The notes: generated by a model from the sequence alone, not told the origin. Shown: positions 32,901-43,073, counted from the stretch's first letter. The stretch: 64,000 nt of DNA from Leptotrichia hongkongensis (GCF_007990635.1 NZ_AP019846.1:62001-126000), one strand, 5' to 3'. Made by a program: numbers and translations.

Positions 32901-33205
32901 GAATAAGGAATAGTTATTATAGCTTAAAATATATATCTTTTTGAAATAGAGGTTGCTTTTTATTAAAAATGGAAATATAATAGTATTGAAAATAAGGGAT
33001 AAATACGGTTTTAGAAGAAATATAGAATTACATAGGGGAATAGGAAATATTTTGAGTTTAATTTTGTGGTATTCAAGAAGTAAAAATGAATAGAATGTAA
33101 AGGTTGCGAAAATATCAGATGTTTTTTTTATATAATTCATTTTTAAATAGGTTCGGATATAAGATAAATTCTTTTAGAAAAATTTGAAAAAAAAATAAAA
33201 ATATA
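32901..33205. other. gene-free AT-rich spacer before the murF promoter
   Basis: No supportable gene. A 93-codon minus-strand frame here lacks a ribosome site and has low-complexity composition. Confidence 0.45.
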
Positions 33206-33234
33206 TTGAAAAAATGCTCTTCAAATGATATAAT
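33206..33234 (+). promoter_or_regulatory. promoter of the mur/fts cluster
   Basis: TTGAAA (33206-33211), 17 bases, TATAAT (33229-33234), 60 bases before murF. Confidence 0.7.
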
Positions 33235-33294
33235 TTTATAATGCGAATAATTGTGAAAAAAGTATTAAATTAGATAGGAATCTGGAGAAATTTT

Positions 33295-34674
33295 ATGAAT
33301 AAAGCTGAAGTGTTTCAAAGTTTCTTTAATAAAGTAGAAATATCAGATTTTGAGATAAATAATATTTCGATTAACTCGAAAGAACTTGATAAAAATGATA
33401 TTTTTGTTGCCATTAGAGGTGGGAACAATTTTGTTAATGAAGCATTGGAAAAAGGTGCTTTTGCTGTTTACGACAGTAAAACTTTAAAAATAGATGAAAA
33501 ATATGCTAATCGTGCATTTCTTGTAAATGACAGTGTTGAATTTTTACAAAATTTTGCTAGAGAATGGCGAAAAAATTTAGATATAAAAGTAATTGGAATT
33601 ACAGGAAGTAATGGAAAAACCACTGTAAAGGACATGATTTACCATTTGCTTTCACAAAAATATAAAGGAAAAAAGACTGAAGGGAATTACAATAATCATA
33701 TTGGATTGCCCTTCACTTTGTTGCGTGCTGAAGAAGATGACAAATTTATTATTCTAGAAATGGGAATGAGCGGTTTTGGAGAAATTGATCTTCTTGGGCA
33801 GATTGCATTGCCTGATATTAATGTAATTACCAACATTGGAGAATCACATCTGGAATTTTTAAAAACGAAGGAAAATGTATTTTTGGCAAAAACGGAAATT
33901 ATTCCGTATATTAAAAATACACTTGTAATCAATGGAGATGATGATTATTTAAAAAATGTAAAAGCTGAAAATATTGAAGTTGTAAAGGCTTTGAATCTAG
34001 GAAGTAATGAGTTTAGGGAGAAGACGTCTGATTTTTATTATGGAGACGTTCATTTTAACGAAGGCGGAACTGATTTTTTTCTGAAATATTTTGGAAAAAT
34101 TTGTCAAAGTACGGTTGAGAGAAATTATAAGACGAATGTTCTAGGAGAACATAATGTATTAAACTTAGTTATGGCAATTGCTGTAGCTAAACAATTCGGA
34201 ATGGAAGATAAAATAATCAGTGAAGCTGTGAAAAATATTGGCTTGACTGGAATGCGGTTTCAAATAATTGAAAACGGCGATACAACATATATTAACGATG
34301 CCTATAATGCAAGTCCAATGTCTATGGAGAAATCACTTGAAACATTTTCCCAAATATATAACGACAGACTGAAAATAATGGTTCTAGGAGATATGCTGGA
34401 ACTAGGAGAAAATGAACTGGAACTTCATAGTAACCTTTTTAATACAATAAAAACTACAAAATTTGACAAACTTTATTTATTTGGAGAAAGGATGAAAAGC
34501 CTATTCGAAAAAATAAAGGAAAATGTGGACAATGAAAATTTAAAAAACAAGGAATTTGGACATTTTGATGAAAAAGAAGAAATAAAAGAAAAAATAAGAC
34601 AGATTTCTGAACAAAAGGCAGTGCTGTTAAAAGCATCACGAGGAATGAGATTAGAAGAAATCATAGAAAAATAA
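33295..34674 (+). CDS. murF: UDP-MurNAc-tripeptide:D-alanyl-D-alanine ligase MurF
   Basis: MurF adds D-Ala-D-Ala to the cytoplasmic peptidoglycan precursor using ATP. The 459-residue Mur ligase has the N-terminal block NNISINSKELDKNDIFVAIRG, the P-loop GITGSNGKTTVKDM (about residues 100-113), EMGMSGFGEID, TNIGESHLEF, and INDAYNASPMSM with the MurF-specific loop, then VLGDMLELG. It is first in the cell-wall cluster; murE is not upstream here. Confidence 0.96.
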   Translation: MNKAEVFQSFFNKVEISDFEINNISINSKELDKNDIFVAIRGGNNFVNEALEKGAFAVYDSKTLKIDEKYANRAFLVNDSVEFLQNFAREWRKNLDIKVIGITGSNGKTTVKDMIYHLLSQKYKGKKTEGNYNNHIGLPFTLLRAEEDDKFIILEMGMSGFGEIDLLGQIALPDINVITNIGESHLEFLKTKENVFLAKTEIIPYIKNTLVINGDDDYLKNVKAENIEVVKALNLGSNEFREKTSDFYYGDVHFNEGGTDFFLKYFGKICQSTVERNYKTNVLGEHNVLNLVMAIAVAKQFGMEDKIISEAVKNIGLTGMRFQIIENGDTTYINDAYNASPMSMEKSLETFSQIYNDRLKIMVLGDMLELGENELELHSNLFNTIKTTKFDKLYLFGERMKSLFEKIKENVDNENLKNKEFGHFDEKEEIKEKIRQISEQKAVLLKASRGMRLEEIIEK

Positions 34675-34764
34675 ATATTATAAACAAAGAAAGGAGAAGA
34701 GTTTTTTATTACTGTATAATTTGTTTAAATATGGATTATTGGGTAAAAAACTCTATAATAAAGA

Positions 34765-35853
34765 ATGTTATATTTACTGCAAGAGTTATTTATCAATAAC
34801 TGGAGAGTTTTACGTATTTTTAAATCAATAATGTTAAGAGCGTCTGTGGCGTTTATGATTGCGTTTCTGTTTATGTTAATTTTAGGAAAACCGTTTATTG
34901 CTTGGCTTAAAAAGAAAAAATATGGAGATACAGCAAGAGAAGAAGGGCCTAAATCACATTTTGACAAGTCGGGAACGCCTACAATGGGAGGACTTCTAAT
35001 AATTGGTGCAATTTTATTTGCAACTGCTATCGCTGGTAATTTTACAAATAAATTCATTGTGTTTTTGTTTGTAATCACAATTTTATTTACAACAATTGGA
35101 TTTTATGATGACTATTTAAAATTGACAAAGCACAAAAAAGGGCTTTCTGGGAAGAAAAAAATATTAGGACAACTAATAATCACAGCATTAACATTCGGAT
35201 TCGTATATAAATTCGGACTTGTAAGTAAAACTATCGATTTTTCAATAATAAATCCGTTAATTAAAAATTCATATTTATATATAACTCCAATCCTGTTCTT
35301 TATTTTTGTGGCATTTGTAATAATTGGTTCTTCAAATGCAGTAAATTTGACAGATGGACTGGATGGTCTTGTGAGCGGACCTACAATTGTAGTAAGTATT
35401 ACGCTTTTAATTATTACGTATTTAACTGGAAATGTAAAATATGCAAAATACCTAAATCTTTATTACGTTCCGCAGGCAGCTGAAATGATAGTTTATTTAG
35501 CCTCAGTAATCGGAGCTTTAATCGGCTTCTTATGGTATAATTTCTATCCAGCACAAGTATTTATGGGAGATACAGGTTCTTTAACATTGGGTGGAATTTT
35601 AGGAATTATTGTTATTTTTATAAAGCAAGAGCTGTTATTGCCGATTGCTGGATTTATATTTATTATGGAAGCCTTGTCAGTTATGATTCAAGTCTGGCAC
35701 TTTAAAACTTTTGGAAAACGGGTGTTCAAAATGGCACCAATACATCACCACTTTGAACTGCTAGGATTGCCTGAAACAAAAGTTACAATAAGATTTTGGA
35801 TTGTTTCAATAATGACATGTCTATTAACATTTGTAATTTTGAAATTAAGATAA
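34765..35853 (+). CDS. mraY: phospho-N-acetylmuramoyl-pentapeptide transferase MraY
   Basis: MraY moves phospho-MurNAc-pentapeptide to undecaprenyl phosphate, giving lipid I in the membrane. The 362 residues form about ten helices. Key motifs: DKSGTPTMGG, the catalytic aspartates in GFYDDYLKL, NLTDGLDGL and FMGDTGSLTLGG, and the APIHHHFE histidine cluster. The ATG at 34765 has a weak ribosome site, and the family core starts around LRASVAFMIAF. A strong hairpin follows the gene. Confidence 0.96.
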   Translation: MLYLLQELFINNWRVLRIFKSIMLRASVAFMIAFLFMLILGKPFIAWLKKKKYGDTAREEGPKSHFDKSGTPTMGGLLIIGAILFATAIAGNFTNKFIVFLFVITILFTTIGFYDDYLKLTKHKKGLSGKKKILGQLIITALTFGFVYKFGLVSKTIDFSIINPLIKNSYLYITPILFFIFVAFVIIGSSNAVNLTDGLDGLVSGPTIVVSITLLIITYLTGNVKYAKYLNLYYVPQAAEMIVYLASVIGALIGFLWYNFYPAQVFMGDTGSLTLGGILGIIVIFIKQELLLPIAGFIFIMEALSVMIQVWHFKTFGKRVFKMAPIHHHFELLGLPETKVTIRFWIVSIMTCLLTFVILKLR

Positions 35854-35858
35854 ATAAA

Positions 35859-35878
35859 GCGGGGGATTTTTCCCCTGC
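35859..35878 (+). other. G-C hairpin after mraY
   Basis: GCGGGGG pairs with CCCCTGC over ATTTTT, but no T-run follows. It is perhaps an RNA-processing or pause hairpin. Confidence 0.5.
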
Positions 35879-36291
35879 AAACTAATTTGAATTTTGTCTT
35901 TGAGTATTTAACTAAGTAATTTTTTTACAAAAGTAAATTATTGTTAATAAATATTATTTTTTATTTCAATGCAAAGGAGAACAGAATATTATCAAGCAAA
36001 ATTTCGTTGGAAGAAAAATAGCTGTTTGAGCTTTTGAATTAAATAAAATTATTTATATTGAAATAGCCTGTATTTAAAAGCGAGTTCTATTTTTCTTTTA
36101 TAAGAAAGTTTTGCGTTAAGCGGGGATGTAAGGGCATGGCGTTTGATGCCCTTACGTTAAAAAAATTAAAATATATAAATAATAAAAAAGTTATTAATAA
36201 ACATTTGTAAAATAGAAAAACTGTTTAGTTAAATACTTAGGAGTAATTAACATTTATGAAATTGTATAAATTAAAGAGAGGAAAAAATCAC
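35879..36291 (+). other. 400-base gap between mraY and murD
   Basis: No gene. It contains a near-coding stretch after AAAGGAGAAC (IIKQNFVGRKIAV, then stop, about 35992-36030) that could be a remnant of a murD-like start, and a perfect inverted repeat at 36128-36155. Confidence 0.4.
36128..36155 (+). repeat. perfect 10-bp inverted repeat
   Basis: GTAAGGGCAT, 8-base loop, ATGCCCTTAC. It is followed by GTTAAAAAAA rather than T, so it is not a plus-strand intrinsic terminator. Confidence 0.6.
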
Positions 36292-37671
36292 ATGGATAAA
36301 AAGGGAATTGTATTTGGTGCTGGGTTAAGTGGGCTTGGTGCTAAGGAATTGCTAGAAAAAAATGGATATGAAGTGTATTTGATAGATGATAAGGTTGCAA
36401 TGCCATCGACAGAGGGAATAAGGCTTTTGAATGAGGAAAAAGTTGAATTTATAGTAAAAAGTCCTGGGATTCCATGGAAGGCAGAACTTTTGAAAGTTGC
36501 CAAGGAAAAAGGTGTTAAGATTATTTCAGAAATTGATTTGGCTTATAAATATGTGGATAAAAATATAAAAATTATTTCGTTTACTGGCACAAACGGAAAA
36601 ACTACAACATCTACTAAAATGGCAGAATTACTTAATTTTGCTGGGTTTCGTGCAAAACTTGCCGGGAATGCAGGTTTTTCATTTGCAAAACTGGTGGCTG
36701 ATGAAGAAGAGCTGGATTATATTGTGCTGGAGCTTAGCAGCTACCAATTGGAAAATAATCCGCAAATTCATTCAAATATCGCTGGAATAATCAATTTAAC
36801 TCCAGATCATTTGACACGATATGATTCGGTAGAAGATTATTATATTACAAAGTTTGCGATTTTTGATAAGCAGACAGATGATGACTTTGCATTGATTAAT
36901 CTGGATGATGAAGTTTTTGCAGAACTGTATGAAAGAAATGAGATAAATGAGAAAATAAAGGCTCAAAAAGTATATTTGAGTAAAGAAACAAAAGGGACAG
37001 TTTTTGTTTATGAAAATAATATTCGTATAATGAAGGATTTGAGTAAACGGGTTGATGAAATTCAGAATTTTGGTGAAAAAATTGATGAAATTTCAGAAAT
37101 TTTGTTAAAAACTGAAGAATTGTCATTAAAAGGTAGACATAATTTGGAAAATATGTTATTTTTGATAAGTTCAGCAAAAATATTAAATGTAAAAAATGAA
37201 AAATTAGCTGAATTTTTAAAATCAACAAACGCTCTTGAACATAGGCTTGAAAACTTTTTTGTGAAAGGAAATACAACGTTTATTAATGATTCTAAGGGAA
37301 CAAATGTAGAATCAACATTAAAAGCAATTGATTCATTTAATAATTCGATTATTATGATTCTTGGTGGAGATGATAAGAAAATTGACAATATGCCTTTGAT
37401 TAAAAGAGTTAAGGAGAAAGTTGACTTTGTCTATTTAATTGGAGATAATGCTCAGATTTTAATTGATGATATGGAAAAGGTTGGATATAAAAATTATAAA
37501 AATTTAGAAACAGTTGAAAATGTACTAAATTACTTGAAGGAAAATATAGATTTCTCACAAAATCAGACAGTACTGTTTTCACCTGCAACATCGAGCTTTT
37601 GTCAATTTAAGAGTTTTGAACATAGAGGAAAAGTTTTTAAGGAATTGACACAAAAAATTATAGGAAAATAA
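36292..37671 (+). CDS. murD: UDP-MurNAc-L-alanine:D-glutamate ligase MurD
   Basis: MurD adds D-glutamate to UDP-MurNAc-L-Ala. It has the Rossmann-like start KKGIVFGAGLSGLGAKELL, P-loop FTGTNGKTTTSTKM, LELSSYQLE, NLTPDHLTRYDS, the HRLENF His and INDSKGTNVEST. I use ATG 36292 (AGAGAGG about ten bases upstream); the frame also has an ATG at 36256 without a site. It is 459 residues from this start, normal for the family. Confidence 0.95.
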   Translation: MDKKGIVFGAGLSGLGAKELLEKNGYEVYLIDDKVAMPSTEGIRLLNEEKVEFIVKSPGIPWKAELLKVAKEKGVKIISEIDLAYKYVDKNIKIISFTGTNGKTTTSTKMAELLNFAGFRAKLAGNAGFSFAKLVADEEELDYIVLELSSYQLENNPQIHSNIAGIINLTPDHLTRYDSVEDYYITKFAIFDKQTDDDFALINLDDEVFAELYERNEINEKIKAQKVYLSKETKGTVFVYENNIRIMKDLSKRVDEIQNFGEKIDEISEILLKTEELSLKGRHNLENMLFLISSAKILNVKNEKLAEFLKSTNALEHRLENFFVKGNTTFINDSKGTNVESTLKAIDSFNNSIIMILGGDDKKIDNMPLIKRVKEKVDFVYLIGDNAQILIDDMEKVGYKNYKNLETVENVLNYLKENIDFSQNQTVLFSPATSSFCQFKSFEHRGKVFKELTQKIIGK

Positions 37672-37707
37672 TTTAGTTTTTATGAAAATGTAATTTAGGA
37701 GAAAAAA

Positions 37708-38847
37708 TTGAACAGTAAAAAGATATTGGGAACAGGATTTATAGTAGTAATTTTAATACTTTCTGCATTGAGTATTATAACAATGGCAAGCCTTAGTTTT
37801 CCAAAGGCGCAAAATGAATATGGAGAAGCATCTTATTTTTTGTTAAGGCAAACAATATGGCTAGTTATAGGTTGGGGAGGATTTATTTTCACAGCCAATC
37901 TTAATTATAAAAAATACAGGGAAATAGGAAAATATCTATACGGAACAGGAATTATTATGCTTGTTATGGTACTAGTAATAGGAAAAACTGTAAATGGAGC
38001 AAAACGTTGGATTGACCTTGGAATGGGAGTAGTTATACAGCCTTCAGAATTTGCAAAATTAATACTGATTATTGTACTTTCGGCTCTTGTTTATAATTTT
38101 AAAACACGAAATAAAATAAAAAAATTTCCTTGGGAAACAAGTTTAGTTTTAATGATGACTACTGGAATATATATAATTCTTGTCTTTTTTGAAAAATCAT
38201 TTAGTAATACAGCTCAAATTGCTATAATTGGTTTTACCTACTTACTTGTTTCAGAAATAAAATTTTCAGTAATTGGCTTTTATGCGATATTGACTGGAAT
38301 TGCAGGATGGTTTAGTGTGATGAAAGTAGGATATAGGGCAAGCAGGATTGCGGCACACACTTCAAAAAATATTGGATTTCAGACATCACAATCATTAATA
38401 GCCATAGCTAATGGTAGGCTTACTGGAAAGTTCTATGGGAATGGATTGCAAAAGTACGGATTTCTTCCAGAAATACACACGGATTATATTTTTTCAGGAT
38501 ATGCTGAAGAAAATGGATTTTTAGGAGTAGTATTTTTATTAGGGTTGTATGCTGCTTTACTAGTAATAATTGGAGTTGCTTTGAAAAAAATAAAAGATTT
38601 ATATGCAAAATATCTTTTAGCTGGAATTTTCATGATAATTGCAACGCAAGTAATTGGAAATGTAGCAGTTGCAAGCCAGTTGATACCTTCTACAGGGATT
38701 CCGCTTCCAATGATGAGTTATGGAGGAAGTACAATGATAGCTGTAATGATGATGCTAGGAGTCGTCTACAATATAATAAGAGCTTTATATAAGCAGGAAA
38801 TGGGAAGCAAGTTGGATGAACTGAATGAAATTGATTACATGATGTAA
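37708..38847 (+). CDS. ftsW: FtsW/SEDS-family peptidoglycan polymerase
   Basis: A 379-residue SEDS glycosyltransferase with about ten helices. Signatures are RQTIWLVIGWGGF, NGAKRWIDLGMGVVIQPSEFAKL, the long loop with HTDYIFSGYAEENGFLG and the C-terminal STGIPLPMMSYGGS. Position between murD and murG argues for FtsW (division) over RodA. The start is TTG with TAGGAG upstream. The family polymerises lipid II with a partner class B PBP; no such gene lies here. Confidence 0.93.
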   Translation: MNSKKILGTGFIVVILILSALSIITMASLSFPKAQNEYGEASYFLLRQTIWLVIGWGGFIFTANLNYKKYREIGKYLYGTGIIMLVMVLVIGKTVNGAKRWIDLGMGVVIQPSEFAKLILIIVLSALVYNFKTRNKIKKFPWETSLVLMMTTGIYIILVFFEKSFSNTAQIAIIGFTYLLVSEIKFSVIGFYAILTGIAGWFSVMKVGYRASRIAAHTSKNIGFQTSQSLIAIANGRLTGKFYGNGLQKYGFLPEIHTDYIFSGYAEENGFLGVVFLLGLYAALLVIIGVALKKIKDLYAKYLLAGIFMIIATQVIGNVAVASQLIPSTGIPLPMMSYGGSTMIAVMMMLGVVYNIIRALYKQEMGSKLDELNEIDYMM

Positions 38848-38876
38848 AAAAATATAATGAGAGGTAAAATAAAACA

Positions 38877-39929
38877 ATGGAAAAAGTAGTATTTACTACA
38901 GGAGGAACAGGTGGACATATTTATCCAGCCTTGTCAATCGCAAAAAAAGTTAGAGAAAAAGGTATAGATACATTATTTATCGGAACAAAGCATAGAATGG
39001 AAAAAGATATTGTTCCAAATGAAAATTTTAGATTTATAGGACTTGATGTGTTGCCATTAAGAAGTGTTAAATCAGTAATTAAAATGATAATGGCAACAAT
39101 AAGTGCAATAAAATTGCTAAAAAAAGAAAAACCTACAAAAATTATAGCATTTGGAAATTATATAACAATACCAGTGTTAATAGCAGCTAATGTGCTACGA
39201 ATACCGTATTATCTGCAAGAACAGAATCATACAATGGGTCAGGCTAATAAATGGTTTTATAAAGGTGCAAAGAAGGTATTTATTGCTTTTGAAAATACGC
39301 TTGAAAGTATTAAGGAAAAATATAAAAGTAAATTTGTTGTGACTGGAAATCCGTTAAGAGAAGAGTTTTATGGGAAAAATAAGCAGGAAGAAAGACAAAA
39401 ACTTGGAATAAAGGATGATGAAAGAGTTATTCTTGTTATAGGTGGAAGTCTTGGAGCTAAGAATATAAATGAAGCTATTGTGAAAAAATGGAAAACAATA
39501 ACAGAAGATGGAAGAATACGATTGTTCTGGGCAACTGGAAAAGATAATTATGAAGCATCGACTTATAGAATAAGAGATTTCGGAACAGCAGTAGTTGAGC
39601 CATATTTTGAAAATGTTCCAGAGCTGATGGCAGCTTCTGATATTGTAATCTGCCGTGCTGGAGCTTCTACAATTTCTGAACTTATTCAGCTTGAAAAACC
39701 GTCAGTATTGATTCCATACGATTTTGTTGGACAAAAAGAAAATGCAGATGTACTGGAATATGTAAATGGTGCAAAAATATTTACAAATGAAACAGTAGAA
39801 AAAGCAATAGACGAAACATTATCAATAGTGCGTCAGGCCTCAATGCTGGAATTTATGAGTGAAAATGTAAAAACATTGAAAAAAGGTAATTCAGCAGAAA
39901 TAATAGTAAATGAAATGGGAATTAAATAA
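38877..39929 (+). CDS. murG: UDP-GlcNAc:lipid I transferase MurG
   Basis: MurG converts lipid I to lipid II at the inner membrane face. The 350-residue GT-B protein begins KVVFTTGGTGGHIYPALSIA, with EQNHTMGQANKW, TGNPLREEFY, VIGGSLGAKNINEAI, and the nucleotide-binding CRAGASTISELIQLEKPSVLIPY. It is 30 bases after ftsW. Confidence 0.96.
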   Translation: MEKVVFTTGGTGGHIYPALSIAKKVREKGIDTLFIGTKHRMEKDIVPNENFRFIGLDVLPLRSVKSVIKMIMATISAIKLLKKEKPTKIIAFGNYITIPVLIAANVLRIPYYLQEQNHTMGQANKWFYKGAKKVFIAFENTLESIKEKYKSKFVVTGNPLREEFYGKNKQEERQKLGIKDDERVILVIGGSLGAKNINEAIVKKWKTITEDGRIRLFWATGKDNYEASTYRIRDFGTAVVEPYFENVPELMAASDIVICRAGASTISELIQLEKPSVLIPYDFVGQKENADVLEYVNGAKIFTNETVEKAIDETLSIVRQASMLEFMSENVKTLKKGNSAEIIVNEMGIK

Positions 39930-39958
39930 ATTAAGGAAAAGAAAATTTGGAGGAAATT

Positions 39959-41320
39959 ATGCTAACAAAAGTGAATAATGTATATTTTAGCGGAATAAAC
40001 GGAATTGGGATGAGTGGACTTGCAAAAATTTTGGCAGCAGATGGATTTAATGTGGCAGGTTCAGATTTGGAAAGAAAGTCTGTAACACAAGATATGGAAG
40101 ATATGGGAATAAAAGTTTATATTGGACAAGTAGAAGAAAATGTGAAAGATAAAGGAATAGATCTGTTTGTATATTCAACAGCGATTAAGGAAACAAACCC
40201 TGAATATAAATATATTGTAGATAATAATATAAAAAAAGTCAAAAGGGGAGAATTGCTTGCTGAAATAATGAATAGATTTGATGGAATTGCTGTAGCAGGA
40301 ACTCATGGAAAAACTACTACAAGCTCAATGATGAGCGTGGCACTTTTGGAAAAGGATCCGTTTATAGTGGTTGGAGGGATTATTCCAGAAATAAGCAGCA
40401 ACAGCCAGATTGGTAATTCAGAATATTTTATTGCTGAAGCTGATGAAAGCGATAATTCATTTTTGTACATAAAACCCAAATATTCTGTTGTAACAAATAT
40501 CGAAGCTGATCACTTGGATCATCATGGGACTTTTGAAAATATAAAGAAATCATTTGAACAGTTTATTGATAGTACAGAAAAAATAGCGATACTTTGTAAA
40601 GATACAGTTGAAAAAGTTGGTCTTAATATAAAAAATAAAAATGTAGTATGGTATAGCATAAAAGATGAAACAGCTGATATTTATGCTAAAAATATAAGAG
40701 TAGAAGATGGAATAACAAGTTTTGAAGTTATAAAAAAAGGTGAAGATTTAGGAACATTTAGCTTGAGCATTCCTGGAGATCATAATGTTGCAAACTCACT
40801 TCCAGTGATTTACTTTGCTCACGAGTTTAAATGTAATATGAAAAAAGTAAAAGAGAGAATCTTTAAATTTAAAGGTGCAAACAGAAGATACCAAGTTATT
40901 TATGACAATAATTTGAGAATAATTGATGATTATGCACATCATCCAACAGAAGTAAAAGTAACAATTAATGCGGCACATAATACTGAAAAAGGCAAAGTGA
41001 CTGTAATTTTCCAGCCTCACCGATACAGCCGTACAAAATTTTTCTTCGATGATTTCGTAAATTCATTAAAGGATGCCGATGATTTGATTTTACTTCCAAT
41101 TTATGCGGCAAGCGAAGACAATACTTATGGCGTAAGTTCAGAATTACTTGCAGAAAAAATTGGAGGAAATGTCAGAGTGCAAACTCAAGAAGAAATAGAA
41201 AGCATTATAAAAAAGGACAGAAATAGTGGAAATACGTATGTATTTATGGGAGCTGGAAGTGTATCAAGAGTGGCTCATGAGATTGCCGATGACTTGAAAA
41301 AAATGGAGATCGACGGTTAG
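39959..41320 (+). CDS. murC: UDP-MurNAc:L-alanine ligase MurC
   Basis: MurC attaches the first L-alanine to UDP-MurNAc. Motifs: SGINGIGMSGLAKIL, AVAGTHGKTTTSSMM, EADESDNSFLY, TNIEADHLDHHG, DDYAHHPTEV and FQPHRYSRTKFF. ATG 39959 is preferred, with GGAGG six bases upstream; the frame can also be opened from a TTG at 39947 that lies inside the ribosome site itself. Length is 453 residues. Confidence 0.95.
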   Translation: MLTKVNNVYFSGINGIGMSGLAKILAADGFNVAGSDLERKSVTQDMEDMGIKVYIGQVEENVKDKGIDLFVYSTAIKETNPEYKYIVDNNIKKVKRGELLAEIMNRFDGIAVAGTHGKTTTSSMMSVALLEKDPFIVVGGIIPEISSNSQIGNSEYFIAEADESDNSFLYIKPKYSVVTNIEADHLDHHGTFENIKKSFEQFIDSTEKIAILCKDTVEKVGLNIKNKNVVWYSIKDETADIYAKNIRVEDGITSFEVIKKGEDLGTFSLSIPGDHNVANSLPVIYFAHEFKCNMKKVKERIFKFKGANRRYQVIYDNNLRIIDDYAHHPTEVKVTINAAHNTEKGKVTVIFQPHRYSRTKFFFDDFVNSLKDADDLILLPIYAASEDNTYGVSSELLAEKIGGNVRVQTQEEIESIIKKDRNSGNTYVFMGAGSVSRVAHEIADDLKKMEIDG

Positions 41321-41389
41321 GATAACTAATATTGTAGAATAACTGAAATTTTTATATAAAGATTCGTAGAAAGTGAGAATGAAATAAGA

Positions 41390-42244
41390 ATGGAAATAAT
41401 AAAAAATGCCAAGATGAAGGAATATTCAAATATGAAAGTTGGCGGAACTGCAAAAGAGCTTATTTTCATAGATGATAAAAATGAATTAAAGGAAGTTTTA
41501 CAAACTAGAAATAATATTTTTCTTTTAGGAAATGGAACAAACACTCTTATTAATGATGGAAATTTAGATATAAACTTTTTATCATTAAAAAGATTAAAAA
41601 AAATAGTAATTGAAGAAAAAAAAGGTGACTATGATTTGGTAAGAGTGGAAGCTGGATTGGACTTGGATGATTTGATAGATTTTATGGAAAAAAATAATTA
41701 TTCAGGGCTAGAAAATATTACTGGTATTCCAGGATCTGTAGGCGGTCTTGTAAATATGAATGGCGGTGCTTATGGAACAGAGATTTTTGACTGCATTGAA
41801 GAAGTGGAAGTTTGCAAAAATGATGGAGAAATTGTAAAAATTAAGACAACGGACTTGAACTTTAAATATAGAACTACTGAAATAAAAGAAAATAAATGGA
41901 TTGTAATCTCTGCCTTGTTTAAATTTGGTTTTGGATTTGATAAGGCTGCCTCACAGGACAAAAGGGAGCAAAGAAAAACAAAACATCCATTAGATTTACC
42001 AAATTTAGGAAGTACATTTAAAAATCCAGAAGGTACATTTGCAGCAAAACTAATTTCAGATGCTGGTTTAAAGGGATATAGAGTTGGAGATGTGGAAATT
42101 TCTCCAAAACATCCAAATTTTGTTACAAACTTGGGAAATGCAACATTTAATGATATAATTTCAGTTATTGAACACGTAAAGGAAGTAGTTTTTGAAAAAT
42201 TTGGAGTAAAATTAGAAACAGAAATTATCGTCTTAAAAAGTTAA
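41390..42244 (+). CDS. murB: UDP-N-acetylenolpyruvoylglucosamine reductase MurB
   Basis: MurB reduces the enolpyruvyl group to make UDP-MurNAc, using FAD and NADPH. The 284-residue protein has YSNMKVGGTAKEL, FAD loop LGNGTNTLI, ENITGIPGSVGGLVNMNGGAYG, the RTTEIK region, and the proton-donor serine in NLGSTFKNP, followed by LISDAGLKGYRVGDVEIS. It is the shorter Gram-positive-type MurB. It lies 69 bases after murC. Confidence 0.95.
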   Translation: MEIIKNAKMKEYSNMKVGGTAKELIFIDDKNELKEVLQTRNNIFLLGNGTNTLINDGNLDINFLSLKRLKKIVIEEKKGDYDLVRVEAGLDLDDLIDFMEKNNYSGLENITGIPGSVGGLVNMNGGAYGTEIFDCIEEVEVCKNDGEIVKIKTTDLNFKYRTTEIKENKWIVISALFKFGFGFDKAASQDKREQRKTKHPLDLPNLGSTFKNPEGTFAAKLISDAGLKGYRVGDVEISPKHPNFVTNLGNATFNDIISVIEHVKEVVFEKFGVKLETEIIVLKS

Positions 42245-42343
42245 TTATAAATAATTTTACTATTAAATTAAAATAAATTTATGTTAATATATTGAATAAA
42301 ATCAAAAAAAAGTGTATAATAATAGAAAAAATGGAGTTTTAAT

Positions 42344-43012
42344 ATGAAAAAGTCGATTAATGTATTGATTTTATTGTGTTTATTAGCAGGAATGATGTTT
42401 TTTGGTAAAAGATTTATTGATACAGATTACTTCAAAGTTCAGGAAGTTTTGGTAGAAGGTCAATCTAAATTACTAAAACAAGATATCGTAACTCAACTTG
42501 AACAGATGAAAGGCAAAAATATTGTATATTTAAATACTGATGAGATTGAAAAGCGTATAAAAGCTGATGTAAGAGTAAAAAAAGTATCAGTAAAAAAACT
42601 TTTTCCAAGCAAAATTGTGGTCACTTTAGAAGAGAGAGAACCTTATGTATATGTGAAAAAAGGAGATGAAACATTTTTAGCAGATAAAGATTTAAATATA
42701 TATGGTGATATTTTAGAAGAACCATCCAAAAATATCCCTGTAATAAATTACACAAATGACGAAAGTTTGAAAGAGATAAAAACGATACTTTCTAAAATAC
42801 AAAATAAAGATTTTTATGCTATGATTTCAGAGATAAGACAATCTGAAAAAAATTATGAAATACTTCTTACTAATAATGTAAGAATAATAACAGATACATT
42901 AGTTACAGAAAAAAAATACAATGATGCATACAAATTATACGAAAGACTAAGAAAAGAACGTCCAGTAATCTCTATGGATTTGAGATTTATAGATATTGTT
43001 GTGAAATCGTAA
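42344..43012 (+). CDS. ftsQ: cell division protein FtsQ/DivIB
   Basis: A 222-residue bitopic protein. A short cytoplasmic tail and a membrane helix (residues about 5-23) are followed by a POTRA domain (VQEVLVEGQSKLLKQDIVTQL) and the LFPSKIVVTLEEREPYVYVKKG block. It belongs to the divisome FtsQ-B-L complex. Identity rests on topology, POTRA pattern and position between murB and ftsZ. Confidence 0.9.
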   Translation: MKKSINVLILLCLLAGMMFFGKRFIDTDYFKVQEVLVEGQSKLLKQDIVTQLEQMKGKNIVYLNTDEIEKRIKADVRVKKVSVKKLFPSKIVVTLEEREPYVYVKKGDETFLADKDLNIYGDILEEPSKNIPVINYTNDESLKEIKTILSKIQNKDFYAMISEIRQSEKNYEILLTNNVRIITDTLVTEKKYNDAYKLYERLRKERPVISMDLRFIDIVVKS

Positions 43013-43073
43013 AAAAAAGGAAAGGAGAAGCTACTTTAAATAAGTTATAATAATCATAAGTAGCAAAGAAAAA

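Noticed and set aside
32859-33140. 93-codon minus-strand hydrophobic frame
   Set aside because: No ribosome site, low-complexity I/L/F/Y/N composition, and it runs into the promoter-like region of the gene fossil.
36128-36155. Intrinsic terminator
   Set aside because: The hairpin is perfect but followed by A-rich sequence on the plus strand and by no T-run on the minus strand.
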